61,781 bases of DNA from JAAFIP01 sp043774625 (GCA_043774625.1 JAYVTG010000006.1:1-61781), one strand, 5' to 3'; positions 8,605 to 16,541 are shown, counted from the stretch's first letter. The notes: generated from the letters alone by a model not told the origin. Translations and numbers: made by a program.

Positions 8605-8690
8605 CGGTTGCGGTGGCGCTTTTGTTCGGGCTTGGTTGGGTATTCACGGTTCGGGGTGCGCTTTTGTTCGGGCTTGGTGAGGTGTTTATG
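8605..8690 (+). repeat. Two 42-bp tandem units flanking element A
   Basis: The segment GCGCTTTTGTTCGGGCTTGG occurs at 8616 and again at 8658, a period of 42 bp. The GGCTTGG of each unit (8629, 8671) is in register with GGCTGGG at 8714, the left arm of hairpin A1, so that arm looks like the third unit of the array. Confidence 0.8.
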
Positions 8691-8713
8691 GTTTCGTTCC
8701 TGTGCGGGTCGCT

Positions 8714-8945
8714 GGCTGGGAGAGGCTTTCACGATCCCGCTCATGATGCGACATACGCATAAATCGCGGGAGTCGTGAAAGCCTCTCCCAGCCGCAAAAA
8801 TAGTAGTTCGTGATGGTTAAATACCCGCCTGCTCCAACGCTGTGACTATCAGAACGCCAACCACCATCGCCGCAGGGTGAGCGTATGCTGTTGACCCGAT
8901 TTTAGGTACTCTTACATGAGGGGCTGCAGCATACGCTCATCCTGC
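8714..8945. repeat. Two-hairpin (BIME-like) element, copy A
   Basis: Hairpin A1 has perfect 21-bp arms (8714-8734 with 8773-8793) around a 38-base loop that can pair again (TCCCGC with GCGGGA, ATGCG with CGCAT). Hairpin A2 has 19-bp arms (8872-8890 with 8927-8945, one mismatch) around a loop containing GATTT, TAGG-TACT-CTTA and CATGAG. The 78-bp linker resembles those of copies B and C. The two cores face in opposite directions. No open frame crosses it. Confidence 0.85.
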
Positions 8946-9027
8946 GTACAAGAGCCCGGCGTACAAGAACCCACCATGCAATAGGCGTTAAAGTACCCAC
9001 ACCCTTGGCATTCAAAAAAATACAAAC

Positions 9028-9070
9028 GCTACAAATTTAATAGCTGCTTGCGCATATTCCACGCTGGCAT
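9028..9070 (+). repeat. 41-bp dispersed repeat, copy 2
   Basis: A full-length copy in the comF upstream region, reading ATAGCTGCTTGCGCATATTC and then CACGCTGGCAT. It ends 23 bp before the comF start. Confidence 0.85.
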
Positions 9071-9093
9071 TTAGCACTTTTACCTACCAATTT

Positions 9094-9840
9094 ATGTTCC
9101 GCAAGCTCTTGATCCGCGCCAGCCACGCTTTGCCCAGCCAGTGCGCTGTCTGCCGCATTTGGGGCCAGGCACGGGTCTGCCTGGCTTGCTACGACCGGTT
9201 TGTAGACAGCTTGCCCCGTTGCCACGGCTGCGCGGCCAGGTTAGTGGGCACCAACACGCCTACCCTTTGTGGTGCTTGCCTGAACGCGCCGCTGGGCCTG
9301 GACAAATGCCTGGCTGCCGTGGACTACGCCTACCCGTGGGACGACATCATTGCGCAGTTTAAATTTGGCAAAGGCAAGCCCGCCCTGGCAGGCATTGCGG
9401 CCGACATCATGGCCCAGCAGCCTGGCATAGTGCAGGCCTTGACCGCTGCCGATGTGGTGGTGCCGCTGCCTTTGTCAGTAGAGCGCCTGCACCAGCGCGG
9501 CTTTAACCAGGCGCTGGAAATCGCCCGTGCCTTGCCCCACACCCTGGCATGGATGGCGCAGGCGGGGCGGCACAGCTTGCATATCGACGCCCGTTTGCTG
9601 CTGCGCCTGCGCGACAGCACGCCACAAATGCGCCTGCCACGCGACCAACGCCTGGCCAATGTGCGCGGGGTTTTTGCAGCAGAGCCGCTACGCGCGGCGT
9701 ACTTGCGCGGCAAACGGGTGGTGATTGTGGATGACGTGAGCACCACGGGCGCTACGCTGGCGGCGGCGGCGCAGGCACTGCGCCAAGCTGGGGCGGCGCG
9801 GGTGGATGGGGTGGTTTTTGCCAAAACACCCCTACTTTAG
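9094..9840 (+). CDS. ComF family phosphoribosyltransferase-like protein
   Basis: The 248-residue protein has an N-terminal zinc ribbon (CAVC, CLAC and CHGC, CGAC pairs in residues 17-70) and a C-terminal phosphoribosyltransferase domain with the PRPP-binding motif VVIVDDVSTTGATL (about 210-223). It also has the ComF signature QRGFNQALEIARAL. ComF proteins act in uptake of transforming DNA in competent bacteria, although the exact activity is not settled. The start is an ATG just after repeat copy 2, and rpsT follows 127 bp downstream. Confidence 0.93.
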   Translation: MFRKLLIRASHALPSQCAVCRIWGQARVCLACYDRFVDSLPRCHGCAARLVGTNTPTLCGACLNAPLGLDKCLAAVDYAYPWDDIIAQFKFGKGKPALAGIAADIMAQQPGIVQALTAADVVVPLPLSVERLHQRGFNQALEIARALPHTLAWMAQAGRHSLHIDARLLLRLRDSTPQMRLPRDQRLANVRGVFAAEPLRAAYLRGKRVVIVDDVSTTGATLAAAAQALRQAGAARVDGVVFAKTPLL

Positions 9841-9913
9841 GTCCTAAAAAGCGGCTTTTTAGCAGCATGCCAACTGCGCGCTCAGCGCTTACAGCAAGTA
9901 AGCCACAAGCGCA

Positions 9914-9919
9914 TATAAT
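9914..9919 (+). promoter_or_regulatory. Likely -10 box of the rpsT promoter
   Basis: A perfect TATAAT lies 49 bp before the rpsT start. The best -35 candidates near 9888-9896 (CTTACA or ACAGCA) are weak or poorly spaced. Confidence 0.5.
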
Positions 9920-9967
9920 AGAAGACTTTGCTGCAACATCCTCAAACCTAAAGAATCGAGAAACACT

Positions 9968-10270
9968 ATGGCATCTACCAAGCCGAAGAAAAAGAACCCC
10001 CGCCTGGCCTCTGGCCGCAAGCGCGTTCGCCAAGACACCAAAATCAACGCTGCGAACACCTCGCTGCGCTCCAAATACCGCACCGCCGTGAAGAACGTGG
10101 AAAAAGCGGTTGCCGCTGGCGACACCGCCAAAGCCACCGAACTCTTTGGCAAGATGCAAACCGTGGTAGACACCGTGGCTGACAAAGGCATCTTCCACAA
10201 GAACAAGGCTGCGCGCGACAAGAGCCGTTTGGCCACCAAGGTCAAGACTCTGGCCCTGGCTGCCAAGTAA
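9968..10270 (+). CDS. rpsT: 30S ribosomal protein S20
   Basis: This 100-residue, strongly basic protein has the S20 pattern: ASTKPKKKNPRLASGRKRVRQ, KINAANTSLRSKYRTAVKNVEKA and a C-terminal KGIFHKNKAARDKSRLATKVKTL. S20 binds 16S rRNA in the small subunit. It stands as a single gene with its own promoter and is followed by a strong intrinsic terminator. Confidence 0.98.
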   Translation: MASTKPKKKNPRLASGRKRVRQDTKINAANTSLRSKYRTAVKNVEKAVAAGDTAKATELFGKMQTVVDTVADKGIFHKNKAARDKSRLATKVKTLALAAK

Positions 10271-10364
10271 TTGGCCAAGTAAACCAACCAAAACAGCCCT
10301 GCTGGAATTACCTTAACCCGTAAAACCAGCAGCCGTTTGAAACGGGTGCGCTGCAGCAAAGAGC

Positions 10365-10394
10365 AAAAAAGCCGTCGAAAGACGGCTTTTTTGT
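10365..10394 (+). terminator. Intrinsic terminator of rpsT
   Basis: The stem GCCGTC/GACGGC with a GAAA tetraloop is preceded by an A-run and followed by a T-run, about 95 bp after the rpsT stop. The A-run could also allow leftward termination. Confidence 0.9.
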
Positions 10395-10458
10395 TGGTGA
10401 TGATCCATCCTGGGATGGGTTGGGTTTGCTTATCTACCGGCAATACAAAAATAATATT

Positions 10459-10501
10459 GCTACATATTCAATAGCTGCCTGCGCATATTCCACGCTGGCA
10501 T
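10459..10501 (+). repeat. 41-bp dispersed repeat, copy 3
   Basis: A full-length copy in the rpsT-DUF3579 gap; the core reads ATAGCTGCCTGCGCATATTC. It ends 16 bp after the 3' end of the leftward DUF3579 gene. Confidence 0.85.
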
Positions 10502-10517
10502 TGGGTCTTTTTCGTCA

Positions 10518-10823
10518 CTAAATTGGCAACAGACAAGCTTCAGTCACCAGCAAATGGTTGTCTTTGGCAAAGTTCATCACAAAGTCCCAGGCCATGACCT
10601 CAAAGTCTTTCAGGTCGCGGTGCACGACAACGCATTTGATCTCGCCCAGATTGGTAGGCACGCACCATTCAGAATAGCCCAGATGCGAACCGGGCACCGC
10701 GCCGCCGGGGCGAAACTGGCTCATCACGCCGCACAGGCGCTCGGCCCAGTCGCTGGGGCGAAAGGTTTTGCCGTCTTGGGTAATGCCTTGGATAAAGACT
10801 TGTTTGGAGCTGGGGGTGGCCAT
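10518..10823 (-). CDS. DUF3579 domain protein
   Basis: This 101-residue soluble protein carries the DUF3579 stretches FIQGITQDGKTFRPSDWAER and LGEIKCVVVHRDL. The family is found in betaproteobacteria next to argD, as here, where it is divergent from argD with about 257 bp between the starts. No activity is known to me. Confidence 0.85.
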   Translation of the reverse strand: MATPSSKQVFIQGITQDGKTFRPSDWAERLCGVMSQFRPGGAVPGSHLGYSEWCVPTNLGEIKCVVVHRDLKDFEVMAWDFVMNFAKDNHLLVTEACLLPI

Positions 10824-11080
10824 GGATTTTCGCGGTGTATCGCGTTATTCAGCGAATTTGCGCCTGCAATGCGGCATGGGGATCGCCTTTGCTGCATTGC
10901 ACAAGAATTGTATCTTATATAAGACTTGGGTGTCCCTTACAGGACACCATCGCAGACATCGCAGCGATGCGAGCATTGCAACAACTGACATGCAAAAAGC
11001 ATGCGCAAACCCCTAAAATCAACTGTCAACGGCTCCATGATGTTGGGCTGTTTTTTCGTTTTAGCCAGAAAGCCCCGACT

Positions 11081-12286
11081 ATGACCGCCACCACCTCATC
11101 TGCCACCGTCCAGCCCCACGTGATGAACACCTATGGCCGCGTGCCCATTGCGCTGTCGCACGGCCAGGGCAGCCGCGTGTGGGACGTGAACGGCAAGTCG
11201 TATCTGGACGCGCTGGGCGGTATTGCGGTCAACACGCTGGGCCACAACCACGCCAAACTGGTGCCCGCGCTGCAAGACCAGATGGGCAAAATCATCCACA
11301 GCAGCAACTATTATTTTTGTCCAAATGCAGAAAAGCTCGCTTCGCTGCTGGTAGAGCGCTCGGGCATGACAAATGTGTTTTTCTGTTCTACGGGGCTGGA
11401 GGCGAACGAGGCGGCCTTGAAACTGGCGCGCAAGTTTGGGCACGACAAAGGCATTGAGCGGCCCGAGATCGTGGTCTATGAAAAAGCTTTTCATGGGCGC
11501 AGCATTGCCACCTTGTCGGCCACTGCGAACGAGAAAATCCAAAAAGGCTTTGGCCCATTGGTAGAAGGTTTTGTTCGCGTGCCGGTAAACAACATGGAGG
11601 CTCTGAGAAAAGCAACCGATGGCAATAAAAACGTCGTCGCCGTTTTCTTTGAAGCCATTCAAGGCGAAGGCGGTGTCAACCCTTTTCACATGGACTATTT
11701 GAAGGACGTGCGCACACTGTGCGACGAGCGGGACTGGCTGCTGATGATTGACGAAGTGCAATGCGGCATGGGCCGCACCGGCAAATGGTTTGCGCACCAG
11801 TGGGCAGGCATCGTGCCAGACGTGATGCCCCTGGCCAAGGGCCTGGGCAGCGGTGTGCCGATTGGCGCTGTGGTGGCTGGACCCAAGGCGGCCAACATTT
11901 TTGCACCGGGCAACCACGGCACCACCTTTGGCGGCAACCCGCTGGCCATGCGCGCGGGGGTAGAAACCATCCGCATCATGGAAGAAGAAGGCTTGCTGGC
12001 CAATGCCTCAACCGTGGGCGCGCATTTGAAGGCCGCTTTAGAACGCGAGTTGGCTGGCATAGCGGGCGTGCAAGAAATTCGCGGCATGGGACTGATGCTG
12101 GGCGTGGAACTTGCCAAACCCTGCAGCGCACTGGTAGGCCGCTGCGCTGACGCAGGCTTGCTCATCAGCGTGACGGCAGACACGGTGATCCGCATGGTGC
12201 CACCGCTGATTTTGACTGCTGCCGAGGCAGATGAAATTGTGGCTATCCTTGTGCCTTTGGTGAAGGTTTTGTTGGCTGAGAGGTGA
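11081..12286 (+). CDS. argD: Acetylornithine aminotransferase family (class III, PLP)
   Basis: The 401-residue protein is a class III PLP aminotransferase. Seen are LDALGGIAVNTLGHNH at the start, FCSTGLEANEAALKLAR, the PLP-contacting LLMIDEVQCGMGRTGK, and the lysine that binds PLP in MPLAKGLGSGVPIGAVV. ArgD moves an amino group from glutamate to N-acetylglutamate semialdehyde in arginine synthesis; argF follows, which supports that role. An upstream GTG extension is open but adds 82 residues unlike the family, so the ATG at 11081 was chosen. Other ornithine or diaminopimelate-type aminotransferases cannot be excluded. Confidence 0.9.
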   Translation: MTATTSSATVQPHVMNTYGRVPIALSHGQGSRVWDVNGKSYLDALGGIAVNTLGHNHAKLVPALQDQMGKIIHSSNYYFCPNAEKLASLLVERSGMTNVFFCSTGLEANEAALKLARKFGHDKGIERPEIVVYEKAFHGRSIATLSATANEKIQKGFGPLVEGFVRVPVNNMEALRKATDGNKNVVAVFFEAIQGEGGVNPFHMDYLKDVRTLCDERDWLLMIDEVQCGMGRTGKWFAHQWAGIVPDVMPLAKGLGSGVPIGAVVAGPKAANIFAPGNHGTTFGGNPLAMRAGVETIRIMEEEGLLANASTVGAHLKAALERELAGIAGVQEIRGMGLMLGVELAKPCSALVGRCADAGLLISVTADTVIRMVPPLILTAAEADEIVAILVPLVKVLLAER

Positions 12287-12317
12287 GGGGGATGGGGATG
12301 GGGATGGGGATGGGGAT
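12286..12317 (+). repeat. GGGGAT hexanucleotide tandem repeat
   Basis: About five GGGGAT units start directly after the argD stop codon and abut the left terminal repeat of the next element. Confidence 0.9.
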
Positions 12318-12319
12318 TT

Positions 12320-12489
12320 TTTGAACGCGAAAAGCGCGAAAGTTACGCGAAGATCGCAAAATTTTAAAAAATAATTCAAATGTTGTAACTATTTGGCAGC
12401 ATTATATAAATCAAAAATGGGGGTTTTCTTTTTTCTTTTTTTTCTACTTTTGCGACTTTCGCGTAACTTTCGCGCCTTTCGCGTTCAAA
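12320..12489. repeat. 170-bp element with 42-bp terminal inverted repeats
   Basis: The left arm 12320-12361 (starting TTTGAACGCGAAAAGCGCGA) and the right arm 12448-12489 are inverted copies with about three mismatches. Between them lie 86 AT-rich bp without an open frame. The arms are repeats of a GCGAAA-type motif. This is the size and form of a MITE. It fills the space between argD and argF and may contain or replace the argF promoter. Confidence 0.8.
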
Positions 12490-12533
12490 CTCCTTTTCTT
12501 TCTCTTCGGTACGCCCCAAGTACATAGCCCCGT

Positions 12534-13451
12534 ATGAAACACTATCTCCAGTTCAACGACCTGACCGCTGACGAATACGCGCATGTTTTTGCCAGAGCCA
12601 CCGAGATCAAACGCAAGTTCAAGGCCTATGAAAAATACCATCCGCTGGCAGACCGTACGCTAGCGATGATTTTTGAAAAGGCCTCTACCCGTACCCGCGT
12701 GAGCTTTGAGGCGGGCATGTACCAGTTGGGCGGCAGCGTGGTGCATTTGACGACCGAAGGCAGCCAGTTGGGACGCAGCGAGCCGATTGAAGACAGCGCC
12801 AAGGTGATTAGCCGCATGGTGGACCTGGTGATGATCCGCACCTTTGAACAAACCAAGATCGAGGCGTTTGCGTCATGCAGCCGCGTGCCGGTCATCAATG
12901 GGTTGACGAATGAGTTTCACCCTTGCCAAATCCTCGCAGACATCTTCACGTTTGAAGAGCAGCGCGGCAGCATTACCGGTAAAACCGTGGCCTGGGTCGG
13001 CGATGGCAACAACATGGCCAACACCTGGTTGCAGGCTGCGAGTATTTTGGGGTTCAAAGTCAACGTCAGTACCCCTCGTGGCTATGAGATTGACAAGAAA
13101 TTGCTTGGAAACCTCGGTATTAAAAGGGCGAGCAGCTACCATTTTTATAGCAACCCGCTAGACGCATGCAAAAATGCCGACCTGGTAACGACCGACGTGT
13201 GGACCAGCATGGGCTTTGAAGCTGAGAACGAAGCGCGCAAAAAAGCCTTCCACGACTGGTGCGTTGACCGCAAGATGATGGCAGCCGCCAAACCCGAAGC
13301 ACTCTTCATGCACTGCCTGCCCGCGCATCGGGGCGAAGAAGTAGAAGCCGAAGTGATCGACGGCCCGCAGTCAGTCGTGTGGGACGAGGCCGAAAACCGC
13401 ATGCACGTGCAAAAAGCCTTGATGGAATATTTGCTGCTGGGCAAGGTCTAA
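12534..13451 (+). CDS. argF: Ornithine carbamoyltransferase
   Basis: The 305-residue protein has the carbamoyl-phosphate-binding STRTR motif (FEKASTRTRVSFEAGMYQLGG), the ornithine-site HPCQ (NEFHPCQILAD) and HCLPAHRGEEV near the C-terminus, all classic OTC signatures. It makes citrulline from ornithine and carbamoyl phosphate in the cytoplasm. It follows argD in the same direction across the inverted-repeat element. Confidence 0.97.
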   Translation: MKHYLQFNDLTADEYAHVFARATEIKRKFKAYEKYHPLADRTLAMIFEKASTRTRVSFEAGMYQLGGSVVHLTTEGSQLGRSEPIEDSAKVISRMVDLVMIRTFEQTKIEAFASCSRVPVINGLTNEFHPCQILADIFTFEEQRGSITGKTVAWVGDGNNMANTWLQAASILGFKVNVSTPRGYEIDKKLLGNLGIKRASSYHFYSNPLDACKNADLVTTDVWTSMGFEAENEARKKAFHDWCVDRKMMAAAKPEALFMHCLPAHRGEEVEAEVIDGPQSVVWDEAENRMHVQKALMEYLLLGKV

Positions 13452-13520
13452 GTAATTGATTTGCAAAGGTTTTTTAAGGCTTTATTTGCAAAACCAAGAA
13501 TTTTTGGCAAACTGCGGGGC

Positions 13521-13991
13521 ATGAAAAAACTCCCAGCATCCGCTTTGCCCCAAGACCCCTGGAACGCCAAGTTTCAGGTAAAGAAACTTCCCAAGCGCGT
13601 CAATCTCGACAAGCTCGACAAGCTCGACAAGGATTTTGCAGGCATCAAGGCAGGCAGCATGCTGTTTGTTGGCACGCCGCAAATCATTGACGCTTATGTG
13701 CGCAGTGTGCCTGCTGGTGAAACACGCACCATAGAACGTATGCGCCGCGAGTTGGCACGCAAAAACCAGTGCGATGCGACCTGCCCTGTGAGCACGGCGA
13801 TTTTTCTGCGCATCAGTGCAGAGGCTGCCATAGAGCAGCTCAACAGTGGCAAGGCGCTGCAAGACGTCACACCTTTTTGGCGCGTGATCGAGCCGCAGTC
13901 CACCATTTCGGGCAAACTGCCAGTGGATGCGCAGTGGATTGCGCATCACCGCGAATTGGAAACCATGTATGGCCACCCAGGCCATCTTTGA
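13521..13991 (+). CDS. MGMT/ATL-like winged-helix domain protein lacking the PCHR motif
   Basis: This 156-residue protein is cytoplasmic. Its C-terminal part follows the outline of O6-alkylguanine-DNA alkyltransferase and ATL proteins: DAYVRSVPAGETRTIERMRR (helix-turn-helix region), CPVSTAIFLRI, then FWRVIEPQSTISGKL where an active MGMT would have PCHRV...G.LSG. The acceptor-cysteine motif is absent, so alkyl transfer by that route is unlikely; binding of damaged DNA is a guess. The ATG at 13521 has GGGG upstream. LDKLDKLDKDF arises from a short direct repeat. Confidence 0.6.
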   Translation: MKKLPASALPQDPWNAKFQVKKLPKRVNLDKLDKLDKDFAGIKAGSMLFVGTPQIIDAYVRSVPAGETRTIERMRRELARKNQCDATCPVSTAIFLRISAEAAIEQLNSGKALQDVTPFWRVIEPQSTISGKLPVDAQWIAHHRELETMYGHPGHL

Positions 13992-14018
13992 TGCTTCCTG
14001 GCTGGTTATCATCGCTGG

Positions 14019-15668
14019 ATGACTCTATGGCAACGCTACTTTCCCTTTCTCCAATGGCCCAAACCTGATGCCGCCTTGCTACGCGGTGAATTACTGGCGG
14101 GTTTGACGGTGGCCCTGGTTATGGTGCCGCAGGCTGTGGCCTATGCCGCACTGGCGGGTATGCCCCTGGTGACGGGCTTGTACGCGGCTTTGCTGCCCGC
14201 GCTGTTGGGCGTGTTGTTCAGTGCGTCCACACGCCTGTCTGTAGGGCCCGCCGCCCTCACCTGCTTGCTGATTGCGGCTTCGCTCACCGGCATGGCAGAA
14301 CCAGGCAGCGCACAGTGGGTCAGCTTGGCGGTGTGGCTGGCACTGCTGTCGGGTGCGCTGCAATTGTTGCTAGGGCTGGGCGGGTTTGGCTGGCTGCTCA
14401 ACCTGATCAGCGCCCCGGTACTGACGGGCTTTACGCAAGCGGCGGGTTTGCTGATCATGGCCTCGCAGTTGCCTGCCTTGCTGGGCTTGCAAGGCGGGGT
14501 GAGTAGCTTGTGGAACCAGCCAGTGATCGACATGCGCGCGCTGGGTTTTGGCCTGGCCAGTTTGGCCCTGCTAATTGCCGCCCGCAAATGGTGGCCCAAG
14601 CTGCCCATGATTATGCTGGTGGTGGCAGGCGCGGGCGCTGCCAGTTGGGCGCTGGGCTTTGCAGCCCAGGGCGGCAGTGTGATTGGTCACTTGCCAGTAG
14701 GCTTGCCAAGTTTGTATTGGCCTAGCCTGCTGCCTATGGACAGCTTGCGCCAACTGATTGTGCCCGCCATGGTGATTGCACTGGTGAGTTTTTTGGAAAC
14801 CGCCTCCAGCGCACGGGCAGAAAGTCAACACAGTAGCAAACGCTGGAACGAAAACCAGGACTTGATCGGCCAGGGCTTGGCCAAAATTGCGTCTGGCCTG
14901 TGCGGCAGTTTTGCCACCAGCACCTCGTTATCGCGGTCTGCCTTGTTTTTGTATGCGGGTGCGCGTACCGGCTGGGCTGCCGTGCTGATGGTGCTGTGTG
15001 TGCTGCTGGCCCTGCTGTTGTTTACCCCCCTGCTCTACCACGTGCCTCGCGCGGTGCTGGCAGCCGTGGTGGTGGCTGCCGTGATGGGCCTGGTGCAGCC
15101 GCGTGCATTTGCGTGGCTGTGGAAAGTGTCGCGTGCAGAGGCTATCACGGCGCTGGTCACCTTTGCCGTTACCTTGCTGACTGCGCCGCACATTTACTGG
15201 GGCGTGCTGGCAGGCGTGTTGATGGGTTTGGCGCATTTTTTGTACCAGCGCTTGCACCCGCGCATCATCGAAGTGGGCATACACGGCGACGGCAGCCTGC
15301 GCGACCGCCATTTGTGGAAGCTGCCGCCCCTGGCCGAGCACCTGTACGCCCTGCGCATGGACGCCGAGCTGGACTTTGCCGCCGCCAGCGACTTTGAACG
15401 CGCCATCACCGAACACCTGGCCGCGCACCCCGATGTGCGCCACATTTGCCTGTTTGCCCAGCCCATCAATCGCATAGACGCCACGGGGGTAGAAACTTTT
15501 GCCCAACTACGCAAACAACTGGCGCAGCGCGGCATTACCCTGCACATCAGCGGCATGAAGCTACCCGTAGAAACGGTGCTGCTACGCGCGGGCGAACTGG
15601 CTGTGGGGCCGCTGCTGAAGACGTATCGCACGGATGCGGAGGCTTTGGCTGCACTGCGTCTGGTTTAA
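14019..15668 (+). CDS. SulP family anion permease with STAS domain
   Basis: The 549-residue protein has 10-14 hydrophobic segments in the SLC26/SulP arrangement, with GLTVALVMVPQAVAYAALAGMP at the start and FATSTSLSRSALFLYAGARTG in the conserved second half. A cytoplasmic STAS domain follows at about 440-549 (ICLFAQPINRIDATGVETFAQL). SulP proteins carry sulfate, bicarbonate or C4-dicarboxylates; the substrate cannot be told from sequence alone. It starts 27 bp after the MGMT-like gene, perhaps as one transcript. Confidence 0.92.
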   Translation: MTLWQRYFPFLQWPKPDAALLRGELLAGLTVALVMVPQAVAYAALAGMPLVTGLYAALLPALLGVLFSASTRLSVGPAALTCLLIAASLTGMAEPGSAQWVSLAVWLALLSGALQLLLGLGGFGWLLNLISAPVLTGFTQAAGLLIMASQLPALLGLQGGVSSLWNQPVIDMRALGFGLASLALLIAARKWWPKLPMIMLVVAGAGAASWALGFAAQGGSVIGHLPVGLPSLYWPSLLPMDSLRQLIVPAMVIALVSFLETASSARAESQHSSKRWNENQDLIGQGLAKIASGLCGSFATSTSLSRSALFLYAGARTGWAAVLMVLCVLLALLLFTPLLYHVPRAVLAAVVVAAVMGLVQPRAFAWLWKVSRAEAITALVTFAVTLLTAPHIYWGVLAGVLMGLAHFLYQRLHPRIIEVGIHGDGSLRDRHLWKLPPLAEHLYALRMDAELDFAAASDFERAITEHLAAHPDVRHICLFAQPINRIDATGVETFAQLRKQLAQRGITLHISGMKLPVETVLLRAGELAVGPLLKTYRTDAEALAALRLV

Positions 15669-15686
15669 ATCGAAGAATAAACTAGC

Positions 15687-15727
15687 GCCGAATTTCATAG
15701 CTGCTCGCGCATATCTTGCGCTGGGTT
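15687..15727 (+). repeat. 41-bp dispersed repeat, copy 4
   Basis: A copy after sulP whose core ATAGCTGCTCGCGCATAT is intact; the right end (CTTGCGCTGGG) is diverged. Confidence 0.75.
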
Positions 15728-15867
15728 GAGGCAGTTTCACCTCTGAATTCGCTTTCTACACATAGTCCTACGCATGCGTTCAGGCGGATTTTTTTGTAGA
15801 TCAATCACTTTGAAGGTTGGATATTACAACCCCTGCAGCCTCGCTACCCAACGCCTACAATAGATGC

Positions 15868-16341
15868 ATGAAATTTCGTGTCTATGTCGAAACCTCAGTG
15901 ATCAGCTATCTAACTGGCAGACCCAGTCGCGACCACACGGTTTTGGCCCACCAGCAGATCACCCAACAATGGTGGAATGAGGGGCGATCTGAGTATGAGC
16001 TGTATATCTCTGAGTATGTAACGGCCGAGGCATCGCAGGGCGACCCTGACGCAGCGCGCCAGCGCATGGCAGCACTAGAAGGTTTGCCCGAGATTGCTAC
16101 CAGCAGCGATGTAGAAATGCTGGCAGGCGTGCTGATTGAGCGCGGAGCATTGCCGACCAATAGCCGTCTGGACGCCTTGCATTTAGCCATTAGCGCCGTG
16201 CAAGGTATGGATTTGCTGTTGACCTGGAACTTCAAGCATTTGGCCAATGCGATTGCCATTTTGAAAGCAGAAGCCGTTTGCAGGCAATGCGGGTTTGAAC
16301 CCCCGCGCATCATCACCCCTTTGCAAATGATTGGAGAATAA
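15868..16341 (+). CDS. PIN-domain toxin, VapC-like
   Basis: The 157-residue protein begins KFRVYVETSVISYLTGRPSRD, the opening of a PIN-domain ribonuclease family in which Glu often stands for the first Asp. Other acidic positions are in EYVTAEASQGD and NSRLDALHLAISAVQGMDLLLTWNFKHLAN. These are the expected metal-binding residues. VapC toxins cut tRNA or rRNA and are blocked by a partner protein; the next gene is the likely partner. The ATG at 15868 was chosen because the family motif starts there. Confidence 0.85.
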   Translation: MKFRVYVETSVISYLTGRPSRDHTVLAHQQITQQWWNEGRSEYELYISEYVTAEASQGDPDAARQRMAALEGLPEIATSSDVEMLAGVLIERGALPTNSRLDALHLAISAVQGMDLLLTWNFKHLANAIAILKAEAVCRQCGFEPPRIITPLQMIGE

Positions 16342-16343
16342 CC

Positions 16344-16541
16344 ATGTGGAAAGACCCGATTGTAGAAGAGCTTCACCTAGTGCGCGAGGCACTAGCGCAG
16401 CAGCACGGTAATGACCTGCACGCCATCGTGCTGCATTTTCAGCGCCTAGAGGCCAAGAGCGCCCGCCAAGTAATGAACTTTGCTCCAAAACGGCCTTTTG
16501 GCTGGCAAGCACCGCTTGTCAATCCTGCGCCTAAGCAATAA
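16344..16541 (+). CDS. Probable antitoxin partner of the PIN protein
   Basis: This 65-residue protein begins MWKDPIVEELHLVREALAQQ. I know the M-W-x-D-P-I-V-E-E start from small proteins that follow PIN-domain genes in many bacteria. It begins 3 bp after the toxin stop, so the pair is toxin first, antitoxin second, the reverse of classical vapBC. Its C-terminal half (FAPKRPFGWQAPLVNP) is diverged. An antitoxin role is inferred from position and size. Confidence 0.65.
   Translation: MWKDPIVEELHLVREALAQQHGNDLHAIVLHFQRLEAKSARQVMNFAPKRPFGWQAPLVNPAPKQ

Larger units (their letters stand above)
8556..9093. other. 538-bp divergent intergenic region rich in repeats
   Basis: No gene is supported here. 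From left to right it holds two 42-bp tandem units (8605-8690), the two-hairpin element A (8714-8945) and copy 2 of the 41-bp repeat (9028-9070). An open frame at 8559-8762 is made entirely of repeat sequence and is not credible as a gene. The promoters of the bioC-like gene and comF must lie in or beside these repeats. Confidence 0.8.

Noticed and set aside
8559..8762. Small plus-strand protein with repeated LLFGLGEVF-like units
   Set aside because: It is formed wholly by the 42-bp tandem units and part of hairpin A1; no ribosome site.
9843..9862. Terminator after comF (TAAAAAGC-G-GCTTTTTA)
   Set aside because: The palindrome is AT-rich with almost no loop and a short GC core; too weak to call.
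12287..12533. Riboswitch or arginine attenuator before argF
   Set aside because: The structure seen is better explained by the terminal inverted repeats of a MITE-like element; no leader peptide with arginine codons was found.
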